DNA of 64,000 nucleotides from CAYPNF01 sp964411985 (GTDB lineage Bacteria > Verrucomicrobiota > Verrucomicrobiia > Limisphaerales > J093). The translations under genes and the position numbers were made by a program. Each line of letters opens with the position of its first letter. The stretch's first letter is position 1. Below the pieces are notes generated by a model. That model saw nothing but the letters and a program-made list of their open reading frames with translations. It ran no database searches and had not been told where the DNA came from. The DNA lies in contig CAYPNF010000020.1 of NCBI GenBank assembly GCA_964411985.1, positions 62,001 through 126,000 on the forward strand, read 5' to 3'. This document shows, piece after piece, positions 34,719 through 43,766 of the stretch.

Positions 34719-35210
34719 GTCTTGTCGATATTCCCCGTCGCAGAATCCCGCATGGTTGGCGAAAAGGTGCTAACAGAGGGATCTGGGGGGGCAATCTACC
34801 AGACCGCGAAGTACACACCGCTTCCCCACAGCCGTCTGGAAGTGGGTATCCGCCGATGGTCGCAGAGCGCCGCAGAGGTTGATGATGCAATTCTATTGTT
34901 TCTTTTCTGCGGATGTCATCATCCAAAATCAACCATGAAGCAAACGTGAAGCAGGCAGGAAGGGATACCACGAATGACACGAATTGCTCGAATGGAGTTG
35001 GGGTCCTGAGTTCTTACCCTTTTCCGTCAGCTTGGTCTGGCTTCATGGTTCAGACACCTCCCTGATTCCTGTGACGGCTCGGAGAGCCATCACCTTCCGG
35101 GGAGAGAGATTCTCTGCTCCCTCTTGAGAGTGTGCCTTGACTCCGGCGGCGGGCAGGAGTAGGGAAACGGTAAGGCGATGGACGTCTCTGGTCCTGCTGG
35201 CCCACTGAGT
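34719..35210. other. Intergenic region between nar operon and prepilin gene
   Basis: About 490 bases lie between divergent genes. Apart from the FNR-type site at its left edge it holds a phased triple repeat at 34968-34994. Short open frames here lack coding features. No tRNA or clear terminator was seen. Confidence 0.45.
34968..34994 (+). repeat. Nine-base phased triple repeat
   Basis: Three consecutive 9-mers, CCACGAATG, ACACGAATT and GCTCGAATG, share the core CGAAT at exact nine-base phase. It is intergenic and non-coding as far as I can see. A second nine-base phased repeat of different sequence lies at 57795. Confidence 0.6.
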
Positions 35211-35963
35211 ATGAGAACAAGGCATCACGTTTGGAAGTTCGGGTTCACGCTGATCGAACTGCTGGTGGTGATCGCGATCATCGCCATCCTGGCGGGCATG
35301 CTGCTGCCGGCTTTGTCGAGGGCCAAGGCCAAGGCGAATTCCATCAAGTGCAGCTCGAACCTGCGCCAAGTGGGGTTGTCTTTCCTCCTGTACGCGGATG
35401 ACAACGGCCAGCGGTTACCGGATCTCTACACCAAATGGTGGACGGGCAGCGGGATTGCGGGGGGAGGTCAATGGTGGTGGGAGACGCTCACGACGAACCG
35501 GTACCTGCTTTCCAACACCACTTCCAACAACATTTGGCGTTGCCCAGCGGTGAAGGACAAGGACATCAGTACCGTATTCGGAGCGCGCTGGGAGGGATAC
35601 GGTCCTGTCGAAAGCACCATTATTCGCTACGGCTACACCGACAACGGCAGTACGCCATTGCACAGCCGCAAACTGACCGCGATTCAACGTCAGTCACAGA
35701 TCTGGCTCATGGGGGATACCGGGGTTCCCTATAACCCGAACAAGGTCCCCTCCAGCGGCTACATGACCGAGATTGTGACTTTTCCGCCTGACCCCGCCAC
35801 CCGCGACTGGAAGATCTATGTCCCTCCCAAACAGCCCGCATGTCGCCACAACTCCCGCGCCAACGTGGTCTTTGTGGACGGCCACTACGAATCATGGATC
35901 TACAACGATTTGCGGAACAATAAGAACGATCTCTTTGGCTACAACGACCTGTTCCTGAGGTGA
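35211..35963 (+). CDS. Prepilin-like protein with N-terminal methylation motif and H-X9-DG domain
   Basis: The protein begins with a short basic leader and the type IV prepilin motif G-FTLIELLVVIAIIAILAGML, cleaved and methylated by prepilin peptidase. A variable domain follows, then the C-terminal H-X9-DG motif (HNSRANVVFVDGHYESW). This architecture is massively expanded in Planctomycetota and Verrucomicrobiota and supports the taxonomic guess. The function of these pseudopilins is not settled. The ATG at 35211 (MRTRHHVWKFGF) fits the short leader better than 35178. It stands alone and converges with the peroxiredoxin gene. Confidence 0.9.
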   Translation: MRTRHHVWKFGFTLIELLVVIAIIAILAGMLLPALSRAKAKANSIKCSSNLRQVGLSFLLYADDNGQRLPDLYTKWWTGSGIAGGGQWWWETLTTNRYLLSNTTSNNIWRCPAVKDKDISTVFGARWEGYGPVESTIIRYGYTDNGSTPLHSRKLTAIQRQSQIWLMGDTGVPYNPNKVPSSGYMTEIVTFPPDPATRDWKIYVPPKQPACRHNSRANVVFVDGHYESWIYNDLRNNKNDLFGYNDLFLR

Positions 35964-35979
35964 GGCCTGAAAAAGAGAA

Positions 35980-36008
35980 AACCTCCAACCGGGGCGCGGT
36001 TGGAGGTT
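35980..36008 (-). terminator. Rho-independent terminator of the peroxiredoxin gene
   Basis: An 11-base perfect stem (AACCTCCAACC with GGTTGGAGGTT) surrounds a seven-base loop. Read on the minus strand, it is followed by a T-rich tract (TTTTCTCTTTTT). It lies 24 bases after the peroxiredoxin stop and 16 after the convergent prepilin stop. Confidence 0.85.
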
Positions 36009-36032
36009 GAAAGTGGGGGGACAGGCCGTGAA

Positions 36033-36644
36033 TTAATCCTGCAAGGCCTCGAAGACCTTGCCCACCATCGCCTCGTTAGGCTTGAGAGTCTTGCTGCCCT
36101 GTTGCCACTTGGCAGGGCAGGCCTCGTCGGGATGGGTTGCGAGGTACTTGTTGGCTTCCATCTTGCGCAACAACTCATCGGCATTACGGCCGACGTTGTA
36201 GAAGTTGACCTCGGAGGAAACCAGGACTCCCGCTGGGTTAATGATGAAGGTGCCGCGCAGTGCGAGCCCACTGCCGCAGTCATAGACGCCAAACAACTTA
36301 CTCACGGTGCCCGTCGGGTCGGCTCCCATGAGGTACTTGATCTTGGCCAGCAGCTTCTCTCCATCCTTCCAGGCCAGGTGGGAGAATTTGGTGTCGGTCG
36401 AGACCGAGATAACCTCCACGCCCAGTTTTTTGAGGGCTTCCTGCTTCTCCGCGAGATCGGCCAGTTCCGTAGGGCAAACAAAAGTGAAATCGGCCGGGTA
36501 GAACACCAGGACGGTCCATTTCTTCTTCTTCTTGATCTGGTCCAGGGAGATCTTGCCGAACTCACGCTCTGAAGGATCGTAGGTTTCCAGTTCGAAATTG
36601 GGCACTTCCATGCCGACACTAATGGTTTTCTGTTCTTCGCACAT
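36033..36644 (-). CDS. Typical 2-Cys peroxiredoxin (AhpC/Prx1 family)
   Basis: This thiol peroxidase reduces peroxides through Cys57 in FTFVCPTE; the resolving Cys176 lies in HPDEACPAKW near the C-terminus. Other family features are LVFYPADFTF, SVSTDTKFSHLAW and LRGTFIINPAGV. The 203-residue length is normal. The product is cytoplasmic. No thioredoxin reductase or AhpF gene is adjacent. A perfect hairpin terminator follows it. Confidence 0.95.
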   Translation of the reverse strand: MCEEQKTISVGMEVPNFELETYDPSEREFGKISLDQIKKKKKWTVLVFYPADFTFVCPTELADLAEKQEALKKLGVEVISVSTDTKFSHLAWKDGEKLLAKIKYLMGADPTGTVSKLFGVYDCGSGLALRGTFIINPAGVLVSSEVNFYNVGRNADELLRKMEANKYLATHPDEACPAKWQQGSKTLKPNEAMVGKVFEALQD

Positions 36645-36842
36645 GACTTGCGTAATGTATTCTGGGTTTGTTGCTGCAGGCAGCCGGTCTTTGCATAGAG
36701 CCAGTGGCGGCTATGCTGAAGACAAGGTTTCGCCTTCCTATTACAGAAGCTCATTTTTCCGATTTGTCAACTGGGGGTGCAGGAATTCTCGAGGATGGGG
36801 CGGTTTTGACAGATCCCGCCATTGGCTGCTAGCCTCTCCGCC

Positions 36843-38018
36843 ATGATCATGGCTCCAGCAGACCTGCTTGTCTCGACAAAGCGATTCTTGCTCTCCTTCC
36901 AGGGTATCGTGGGAGCGTGCCTGGCGGCGGGGTTGGGATTGTCACTCGCCGGGTGCGGTTCTCCGGGGAGTTTGAAAGGGTCGGAAGCCGCACCTGTCTT
37001 GACCCGCACCTTTGCGCTAGAAGGGGTGGTAGGAACGCGCCCCACGGCTGGCGTTCCCGGGAGCATCGATCACTTGGCTTACGACTCAGCCACGGAGCGC
37101 TTGTTTGTGGCGGCGCTGGAAAATGGGTCCTTGGAAGTCCTGGATCTCAAGAAAGGGACGCGGATCAGGAGCATCGGTGGACTGAAGCAACCACAAGGGG
37201 TGGCGGTGGTGCCTCGGGCACGGTTGGCGGCGGTGGCATGCGGGGGGGACGGAACGCTGCGTCTCTACGATTGTCGGAGCCTGGAACCGGTCAAAACCCT
37301 GGAGGTGGGACCCGACGCGGACAATGTACGCTATGACGCGCGCGAGCACGCCGTGCTTGTCAGTTATGGCACGACGAACCAGGGAGCCATCGCGGTGTTT
37401 GACGCCCGGACCTGGAATCGCCTCCGCGATATCCGCTTTCCTTCTCGCCCGGAGTCCTTTCAGTTGGACCCCGGCGGTCCGCGCCTCTACGCCAACCTGC
37501 CAGGAGGCGTTCGGGCGGTCGAGGATGGCCAACTTGCGCTTGTGGATCGCTGGGAGGGTTCGGTGGAGCGCTTGATCCGGATGCGGAACCGTGCCAGGAA
37601 CTTTCCCATGGCCTTGGATGCGCGCCGTGAAAGACTCTTCGTGGTTTCTCGCAAGCCAGCCCGATTGATGGAGGTCGATGTGGTCCGCGGAGAAGTGGTC
37701 GCCGAGTCCACTTGTGTTGATGACTCCGATGATCTGTTTTACGATCGGGAGACTCGGCGGGTGCTCGTGATTGGGGGTGGGTTCCGTCCTGACCTGCAAG
37801 AGCCGGGCACTGCCAGCCCCGCATCCCCTCCAGGTGAAATGGGGGCGCTGGAGGTATACGATGTCAGGCCCAAGGCCGGGATCGTTCGGGTTTCTTCTGT
37901 CCCCACGGCTCCCCACGCCCGTACTGGATTGTTTGTGCCTGCGCGACGCTGCGTTTACGTGGCGGTGCCGATGCGTGAAGGCGGCGGTCCCGAAATCTGG
38001 GAATACAGGCTGGACTGA
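36843..38018 (+). CDS. YncE-like beta-propeller lipoprotein
   Basis: The 391-residue protein has a lipoprotein signal with lipobox SLAGC. Repeated propeller blades follow (IDHLAYDSATERLFVAALENGSLEVLDLKKG, VRYDAREHAVLVSYGTTNQGAIAVFDARTW, LYANLPGGVRAVE), as in YncE/NHL-type seven-bladed propellers. Such proteins bind small molecules, metals or partners in the periplasm. The frame opens at 36822; the ATG at 36843 and another at 36849 are both reasonable. No neighbour points to a pathway. Confidence 0.82.
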   Translation: MIMAPADLLVSTKRFLLSFQGIVGACLAAGLGLSLAGCGSPGSLKGSEAAPVLTRTFALEGVVGTRPTAGVPGSIDHLAYDSATERLFVAALENGSLEVLDLKKGTRIRSIGGLKQPQGVAVVPRARLAAVACGGDGTLRLYDCRSLEPVKTLEVGPDADNVRYDAREHAVLVSYGTTNQGAIAVFDARTWNRLRDIRFPSRPESFQLDPGGPRLYANLPGGVRAVEDGQLALVDRWEGSVERLIRMRNRARNFPMALDARRERLFVVSRKPARLMEVDVVRGEVVAESTCVDDSDDLFYDRETRRVLVIGGGFRPDLQEPGTASPASPPGEMGALEVYDVRPKAGIVRVSSVPTAPHARTGLFVPARRCVYVAVPMREGGGPEIWEYRLD

Positions 38019-38143
38019 GGAAGTCCGGCTGGTCTGGTGTCTCTCAAAACTCCAGCCAACGCAGAGTCGTTCTGCTGGGCCGCTGGGCGACTCGCGAAAT
38101 GCCGTCTTGGCAAAATCGCGGAGATCTCCCAATCTGGGCCATT

Positions 38144-39304
38144 ATGAGTGAAGAACAGCCACGGACCCCTGCTTCGGGGGGGGGACCGGTCACGCTCCAG
38201 CCCCTTCGGGAAGAGATTGACCAGATCGACCGCCAGGTTGTGGATCTTCTGGCCCGCCGCAAAGAAGTCATCCGGCGGATCACTGAGGTGAAGCAGGAGA
38301 ACGACTTGCCCACTCACCATCCGGCACGGGAGGAGAACCTGATCACCGCCCGGCGCCACCAGGCGGCCCAGGCGGGGCTCGATCCCGACTACATCGAGGA
38401 GCTCTTTCGCACTGTGCTCCGGCATTCTCGTGCGGGGCAGTTGGACACTCTGGGGCGACGCAGCGTGCGTCCCGGAGCCAAGATCCTCATCGTGGGTGGC
38501 CGCGGGAGCATGGGCAAGTTCTTTGCCAGCTGGTTCCTGCAGTCGAGTTACGAAGTGCGCATCCTGGACCGTGATGACTGGCCCGAAGTGGGTCGGTTGG
38601 CCGCGGGCGTGGACCTGGCCATGCTGGCCGTGCCTATTGAGGTGACCGCGGCGGCCGCCCAACAGCTCGCTCCTCACCTTGCCACCTCGACGGTTCTGTG
38701 TGACATCACCAGCTTGAAGACGGGGCCGCTCCAAGCCATGCTGGAGGCCTATCACGGCCCGGTGGTTGGGCTCCACCCGCTCTTTGGCCCCGCCACCAGC
38801 GCCATGGACAAGCAGATCACCGTGGTGAGCCCTGGACGCGACTTTCCCGCGTGCCAATGGGTGCTGGACCAGTTTGCGACGTGGGGCAACGTGCTCGTGG
38901 AGACTCCCGCCGGAGAACATGATGAAATCATGGGAATCGTCCAGGCACTCCGCCATTTTGCGACGTTTGCGTTCGGTCAGTTCCTCCATTCGCGCCATGT
39001 ACCCATCGCCAGGACCTTGGAGCTTTCCAGTCCGATCTATCGCCTGGAGTTGGGGATGGTGGGCCGCTTGTTCGCGCAGGATCCTGGTCTTTATGCGGAG
39101 ATCGTTTTCGCGAGTCCCCAGCGTCAGATCTTGTTGCGCGATTATATTCAGTCACTCAACCGGAACCTGGCTATGATCGAAAAGGGTGACAAAGAGGAGT
39201 TTAAACGGCAGTTCCGCCAGGTGGCGGAGTGGTTTGGCCCGTTCGGCGAGCAGGCGATGCGTGAAAGCACGTTCCTCATCGACAAGCTCGTGCACCGGTT
39301 CTGA
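38144..39304 (+). CDS. tyrA: Bifunctional chorismate mutase/prephenate dehydrogenase
   Basis: The product makes prephenate from chorismate and then 4-hydroxyphenylpyruvate for tyrosine synthesis. Residues about 15-95 are an AroQ chorismate mutase (LREEIDQIDRQVVDLLARRKEVIRRITEVKQ, a short loop, then ARREEN-like ARE-ENLITARR). Then comes the dehydrogenase with an NAD-binding motif ILIVGGRGSMGKFF, VGLHPLFGPATSAMDKQ, and ELSSPIYRLELGMVGRLFAQDPGLYAEI. This is the T-protein layout of E. coli TyrA. The ATG at 38144 (MSEEQPRT) is preferred to 38099. Four genes run in the same direction from here. Confidence 0.95.
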   Translation: MSEEQPRTPASGGGPVTLQPLREEIDQIDRQVVDLLARRKEVIRRITEVKQENDLPTHHPAREENLITARRHQAAQAGLDPDYIEELFRTVLRHSRAGQLDTLGRRSVRPGAKILIVGGRGSMGKFFASWFLQSSYEVRILDRDDWPEVGRLAAGVDLAMLAVPIEVTAAAAQQLAPHLATSTVLCDITSLKTGPLQAMLEAYHGPVVGLHPLFGPATSAMDKQITVVSPGRDFPACQWVLDQFATWGNVLVETPAGEHDEIMGIVQALRHFATFAFGQFLHSRHVPIARTLELSSPIYRLELGMVGRLFAQDPGLYAEIVFASPQRQILLRDYIQSLNRNLAMIEKGDKEEFKRQFRQVAEWFGPFGEQAMRESTFLIDKLVHRF

Positions 39305-39343
39305 ACGGGGCCGCGATGAGCGGCATTGGAAAGGTCCCAACCC

Positions 39344-39670
39344 ATGAGTGATCCTGCCTGCACACCCAAGAAGCTGGGGATCCTCCTTTCCGTGTGCCCC
39401 AAGGCCGCCGGGTTCCGACATGGCCTTGGCCTCGCCGAAGCGGCTTTGACTCGTGGTTTTGACGTTTACCTCTACTGCATCGACGAAGCAGTGTATGGGG
39501 TGGATGACCCGCGAGTGCAAGAGTTGGTGCGTCACGGATTGAAGCTCTTCGCCTGTGCCTATGGTGCGCAGCAACGGGGCATTCCTCTCGGTGACCAAGC
39601 CGTATTCTCCGGGCTCGCCGTCGTGAGTGACTTGATGGCCAGCACCGATCGTTTTGTCAGTTTCAACTGA
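39344..39670 (+). CDS. DsrE-family sulfur-relay-like protein
   Basis: The 108-residue protein shows the DsrE/F fold pattern LGILLSVCPKAAGFRHGLGLAEAALTRGFDVYLYCIDEAVY and keeps a cysteine at the usual persulfide-carrying place (LKLFACAYGAQQRGIPL). DsrE/TusD proteins pass sulfur in tRNA thiolation or sulfur oxidation. It is followed one base later by a DsrF-like gene and then a TusB/DsrH-like gene, so the order recalls tusDCB/dsrEFH. The ATG at 39344 is 39 bases after tyrA. Confidence 0.78.
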   Translation: MSDPACTPKKLGILLSVCPKAAGFRHGLGLAEAALTRGFDVYLYCIDEAVYGVDDPRVQELVRHGLKLFACAYGAQQRGIPLGDQAVFSGLAVVSDLMASTDRFVSFN

Positions 39671-39671
39671 T

Positions 39672-40022
39672 ATGGCACGCGCCATCCTCTTCTTGATCAC
39701 CACTGACCCGCGCACCAGTTCGCGGCCGGCGGAAGCCATCCGCATCGCGGCGGGCGTGGGTTCCTGGAAAAGGGTATCCGTTCAGATCTACCTCCGCGGC
39801 CCAGCGGTAAGCATTCTAAGCGAGGACGCGGAGGATTTCATCGATGGGGACAACTTTTCGCGCTACCTTCCGATCGTGCAAGCGTGGGGAAAGCCGGTTC
39901 TCGTCGAACGGGGTCAACCGCTGCTGCGCAACTTGGGTGTGCCCGCTGTCCCTTATGCGGAGATCGACGATACTCGCTTGTGCGAGGAACTCGCCGTTAG
40001 CCACAGCGTGCTCAGGTTTTGA
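39672..40022 (+). CDS. DsrF/TusC-like protein
   Basis: The 116-residue protein begins MARAILFLITTDPRTSSRPAEAIRIAAG, the DsrE/F-type first strand and helix. It lacks a cysteine at the site used in DsrE, having only one near the C-terminus (DDTRLCEEL). TusC/DsrF members of the family often act as structural subunits without the catalytic cysteine, which fits. It starts one base after the DsrE-like stop and is followed by the small TusB-like gene. Function is inferred from fold and order only. Confidence 0.7.
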   Translation: MARAILFLITTDPRTSSRPAEAIRIAAGVGSWKRVSVQIYLRGPAVSILSEDAEDFIDGDNFSRYLPIVQAWGKPVLVERGQPLLRNLGVPAVPYAEIDDTRLCEELAVSHSVLRF

Positions 40023-40025
40023 GCT

Positions 40026-40208
40026 ATGAACAAGATTCTGCACATTCTGACCCAACCTGAAGACGCATGGCCGCAGGAACTGATCGGCAGAGAGCAGAGC
40101 GGGGTCTACTCCCGCGAGGTCACTGTTCTGGACCTGAGGATCGCAGAGCCCGATTACGGGCTTCTTCTGGACCGAGTGATGGAAGCGGACACGGTCGTGG
40201 TCTGGTGA
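40026..40208 (+). CDS. Small TusB/DsrH-like protein
   Basis: This 60-residue product (MNKILHILTQPEDAWPQELI) is in the place where tusB/dsrH would stand after DsrE- and DsrF-like genes. It is shorter than TusB (about 95) and has no cysteine, so it could not carry a persulfide itself. It starts three bases after the upstream stop and likely belongs to the same transcript. The family assignment is tentative. Confidence 0.6.
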   Translation: MNKILHILTQPEDAWPQELIGREQSGVYSREVTVLDLRIAEPDYGLLLDRVMEADTVVVW

Positions 40209-40259
40209 GCCCGAACTGCGATCGGCCTTGACCCGGTCTGTAGCCCAGGCCGAAGACCC

Positions 40260-43200
40260 CTATTTCCCGCAGCACTGTTTGTACTTCTTGCCGCTGCCAC
40301 ACGGGCACGGATCGTTGCGCCCCACTTTCGGTCCTGTCCGGACTGGTTTGGCCTTGGACAAAGCTTCATTGGCCTCGCTCACCATGTCGCTGGCCTTTCC
40401 GCCGCCCTCCGCGCCTTTGCCCTCTGCGGCACCACTGGCGGTTTCGAACGCGGAAGCCTCCTGGTGCTTCGTGTTGAGCTGGGGCAGATTTCGCAGGAAG
40501 TTTTCGAAAGCCATGAGGCTGGAGGCGCTCCGGAAGATGTTGTTACAGATCTCTCCCTTGACGTTCACCATGAGCTCATCGAACATCTTGAACGCTTCCA
40601 CCTTGTACTCAATCAGCGGATCCCGCTGGCCATACTGCCGCAGCCCGATGCTGTTCCGCAGGCTGTCCATGTTGTACAGGTGTTCCTGCCACATGCGGTC
40701 GATCGCACTCAGGATGGTATACCTTTCGACGGCGCACAGGGCTTCCGCCTTCTCGAAGCTCACTTTCAGGTCGTAGGCGTCGCGAATGCTCTTGCAGATG
40801 TGCCTGACCACTGCGAGCTGGGCGGGACTCAAGCCATCAAACATGGAGCCCGGTACCGGGGCATCGTGTCCGGCATCGGCAATGGCGAGTAAATCCTCTT
40901 CATTGAAACCGATTGGGAACGTGAGATTGATCCAGTCCGCGAGTCCACGGCGGTTCCACTCGCGCACATCCCCATCCACCGTGGAATGCTGCTGCACTTT
41001 GTGCAGTACCACTTCCTCGATGATGTCCATCAGCCGGTCGCGCACGTCTTCGGCGAGGATGATCTCGTTGCGGAAACCGTAGATGATCTCCCGCTGCTTG
41101 TTCATCACGTCGTCGTATTCCAGCGTCCGTTTGCGGATCTGGAAGTTGTGCTGCTCGACGCGTTTTTGGGCCTGTTCGATCGACCGGTTCAGGAACGGAT
41201 GCTCCAGTTCCTGGCCTTCTTCCAGTCCCACTTTCTCCATCACCTTGACGATGCGGTCGGAACCGAACAACCGCATGAGGTCGTCCTCGAGGGAGATAAA
41301 GAAATGGGAAGAGCCGGGATCGCCCTGTCGTGCGCAACGGCCGCGGAGCTGGCGGTCAATACGGCGGGCCTCGTGGCGCTCAGTGCCGATGACGTGCAGG
41401 CCCCCCAGGCCGGGCACTTCCGTCCCCAGCTTGATGTCTGTACCACGGCCGGCCATGTTGGTGGCAATAGTGACAGACCCCTTCTGTCCGGCGCGGGCCA
41501 CGATCTCGGCTTCCTGTTCGTGGTATTTCGCGTTGAGCACAGAGTGGACGATACCCACTTTCTTCAGCATGCGAGAAAGATGCTCGCTGACTTCGACGGA
41601 GATCGTTCCCACGAGGATGGGTCGACCTTTGGCGTGAATCTCCTGAATCTCTTTTTGAACGGCATTGAACTTCTCCCGCCGGGTCTTGTAGACGGTGTCA
41701 TGGTGGTCATTGCGGGCCACCGGCTTGTTCGTGGGGATGACCAAAACCCCTAACTTGTAAATGTCCCAGAACTCGCTTGCTTCCGTCTCGGCGGTGCCGG
41801 TCATTCCCGCCAGCTTCTTGTACATGCGGAAATAGTTCTGAATGGTGATCGTTGCCAGGGTCTGCGTCTCCCGCTCGATTTCCACGCCTTCCTTGGCTTC
41901 GACCGCCTGATGTAGGCCGTCGCTCCAGCGCCGCCCCGTCATCAGACGCCCGGTGTTTTCGTCCACGATCACCACTTTGTTGTCCTGTACGACGTATTGC
42001 ACGTCCTTCTGGTACAAGCAGTAAGCCTTGAGAAGTTGGGAAATGACGTGGATCCTCTGTGCGCGTGATTCAAACTGCTTCTGTACTTGGGCTTTCAGCT
42101 CCAGTCGTTTGCGGAGATCGGTCTCCGAGCCGGTGTCAATCTCATGGAAGGCGGTGATCAGGTCCGGCAACATGAATGCGTCGGGATCTTTCGGGCTTAG
42201 GAAACAACGACCTTTCTCCGTGAGATCCGCTTCGTGGCCTTTCTCGTCCGTGGCAAAAAAGAGCTGCTCCTTTTGCTCGTAGAGGAGCTTCTTGGTCTGG
42301 TCGCTGTGCAGTTCCAGTTCGGCCGCCTGCATGAGCTGCTGGTTTTCTGGCAACTCCAGGACCTTCATCAGGTCCTCCGAACGGGGATTCCCCATGCGGA
42401 CCCGATAGAGCAGGAGGCCAATCTCGTGGCGGAGGTTGTCGGCATCGACAGGGTTGGAACCATCTTCCGGGCGCAGTTTCTTCATCAGGTCCTGAGCCTC
42501 ATTGAGGAAGCGCTTGCAGAGCTTCTCTTGGGCGCCAACGATGGACTGAATCTGCGTGATGAACTCGAAGTAGAGCTGGTTGTCGGCGCTGACCACCGCA
42601 GGACCAGAGATGATCAAGGGAGTCCGGGCTTCATCAATCAGGATGGAGTCAACCTCATCGACCACGGCAAAGAAATGACCACGCTGGACCTGTTCTTCCT
42701 TTCGGGAAGCCATCCCGTTGTCGCGCAAATAGTCAAACCCGTACTCTGCATTCGTTCCGTAGGTGATGTCACACGCGTACTGAGCGCGACGCACTGCTGG
42801 AGATTGGTCGTGGAGAATGCAGCCGACCGTGAGGCCTAGGTACTTGTAGATGGCTCCCATCCACTCGCTGTCGCGAGCCGCCAGGTAGTCGTTGACGGTT
42901 ACGATGTGCACCCCGCGCCCTGCTAAAGCGTTCAGGTAGGCTGGCATGGTCGCTACCAGCGTCTTACCTTCACCCGTCGCCATTTCGGCGATCCGACCAG
43001 TGTGCAGTGCCCAACCGCCGATCAACTGCACGTCAAAGGGGATCATGTCCCATTTGATAGGGTGCCCGCGCACGATAATCTCCGAGCCAACCAGTCGGCG
43101 ACAGGCGTTCTTGACCATGGCAAAGGCCTCTGGGAGAACCGTGTTCAGCTCGGCTTTGATCTGCTCAATATCCTCAATCGCAGCGAATTTTGCCTTCCAG

Positions 43201-43346
43201 TCTGCGGTCTTCTTCCGCAGTTCCTCGTCGGTCAAAGACTGCAGCGATTTCTCGATCTCGTTGATCTTAGCCACCATGGGCCGGAGACGCTTGATCTCGC
43301 GGTCATTCTTGGAACCGATCAACTTTTTGATGATAAAGCCAAACAT
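40260..43346 (-). CDS. secA: Protein translocase ATPase SecA
   Basis: SecA drives Sec-dependent export across the inner membrane through SecYEG. The 1028-residue protein has Walker A (MATGEGKTLVATM), the GYDYLRDN-like FDYLRDNGMASR, the DEVDSILIDEARTPLIISGP Walker B region, LAGMTGTAETEASEFWDIY, TNMAGRGTDIKLG and QLRGRCARQGDPGSSHFFISLEDDLMRLFG. A zinc-binding SEC-C tail (CPCGSGKKYKQCC) ends it. It is longer than E. coli SecA (901) because of an insertion in the first nucleotide-binding domain (about residues 280-400), seen also in other bacterial phyla. It converges with the DsrE-type trio. Confidence 0.97.
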   Translation of the reverse strand: MFGFIIKKLIGSKNDREIKRLRPMVAKINEIEKSLQSLTDEELRKKTADWKAKFAAIEDIEQIKAELNTVLPEAFAMVKNACRRLVGSEIIVRGHPIKWDMIPFDVQLIGGWALHTGRIAEMATGEGKTLVATMPAYLNALAGRGVHIVTVNDYLAARDSEWMGAIYKYLGLTVGCILHDQSPAVRRAQYACDITYGTNAEYGFDYLRDNGMASRKEEQVQRGHFFAVVDEVDSILIDEARTPLIISGPAVVSADNQLYFEFITQIQSIVGAQEKLCKRFLNEAQDLMKKLRPEDGSNPVDADNLRHEIGLLLYRVRMGNPRSEDLMKVLELPENQQLMQAAELELHSDQTKKLLYEQKEQLFFATDEKGHEADLTEKGRCFLSPKDPDAFMLPDLITAFHEIDTGSETDLRKRLELKAQVQKQFESRAQRIHVISQLLKAYCLYQKDVQYVVQDNKVVIVDENTGRLMTGRRWSDGLHQAVEAKEGVEIERETQTLATITIQNYFRMYKKLAGMTGTAETEASEFWDIYKLGVLVIPTNKPVARNDHHDTVYKTRREKFNAVQKEIQEIHAKGRPILVGTISVEVSEHLSRMLKKVGIVHSVLNAKYHEQEAEIVARAGQKGSVTIATNMAGRGTDIKLGTEVPGLGGLHVIGTERHEARRIDRQLRGRCARQGDPGSSHFFISLEDDLMRLFGSDRIVKVMEKVGLEEGQELEHPFLNRSIEQAQKRVEQHNFQIRKRTLEYDDVMNKQREIIYGFRNEIILAEDVRDRLMDIIEEVVLHKVQQHSTVDGDVREWNRRGLADWINLTFPIGFNEEDLLAIADAGHDAPVPGSMFDGLSPAQLAVVRHICKSIRDAYDLKVSFEKAEALCAVERYTILSAIDRMWQEHLYNMDSLRNSIGLRQYGQRDPLIEYKVEAFKMFDELMVNVKGEICNNIFRSASSLMAFENFLRNLPQLNTKHQEASAFETASGAAEGKGAEGGGKASDMVSEANEALSKAKPVRTGPKVGRNDPCPCGSGKKYKQCCGK

Positions 43347-43766
43347 GCGAAAAGAGTAATACTAAGGACAAGGTCCAGAAAACACTTCGCAAGCTAGTGG
43401 AAGGTGCGTGAACCGTCAAAAGTATTTACTTCAGCCCGCCCGCCGCCCCCCGGAGACCAAGGCCTCGACCTGACCCTCGCAGCGAGGCTGCGCTGTCAGC
43501 GAAGCCGCATTGTCTGTCCCTTCTGTCGGGCAGGGTACTGCTCGAGGCCAGGCAGCCGGTCGAAGGAAGTTCCGCTCACCCGGATGCGCTTCCATTGGAC
43601 CAACGTCCTCCACTGTGTCTGTCCCTGCCTCTTCTCTCAAACAGCCCCGTCGCATCCTGCTCGCTATGGGGAATTTATGATGGGCGCTACAAAATCCTCT
43701 TTTATTCAGGCGGCACCTGTGTATGATTAGCAGGATTAGGTTAGCTATTACATCTGAACTTGGAAT
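43347..43766. other. Intergenic region between divergent secA and pyk
   Basis: This 420-base gap between divergent genes holds both promoters. A TATGAT at 43722-43727, 40 bases before the pyk ATG, could be a -10 box, but no good -35 accompanies it. The long open frame on the minus strand that covers this gap and most of pyk is a shadow. No RNA gene was seen. Confidence 0.4.

Noticed and set aside
34668..34949. Plus-strand small frame of 93 codons upstream of the nar operon
   Set aside because: It overlaps the FNR-type site and has no ribosome site or homology that I recognise.
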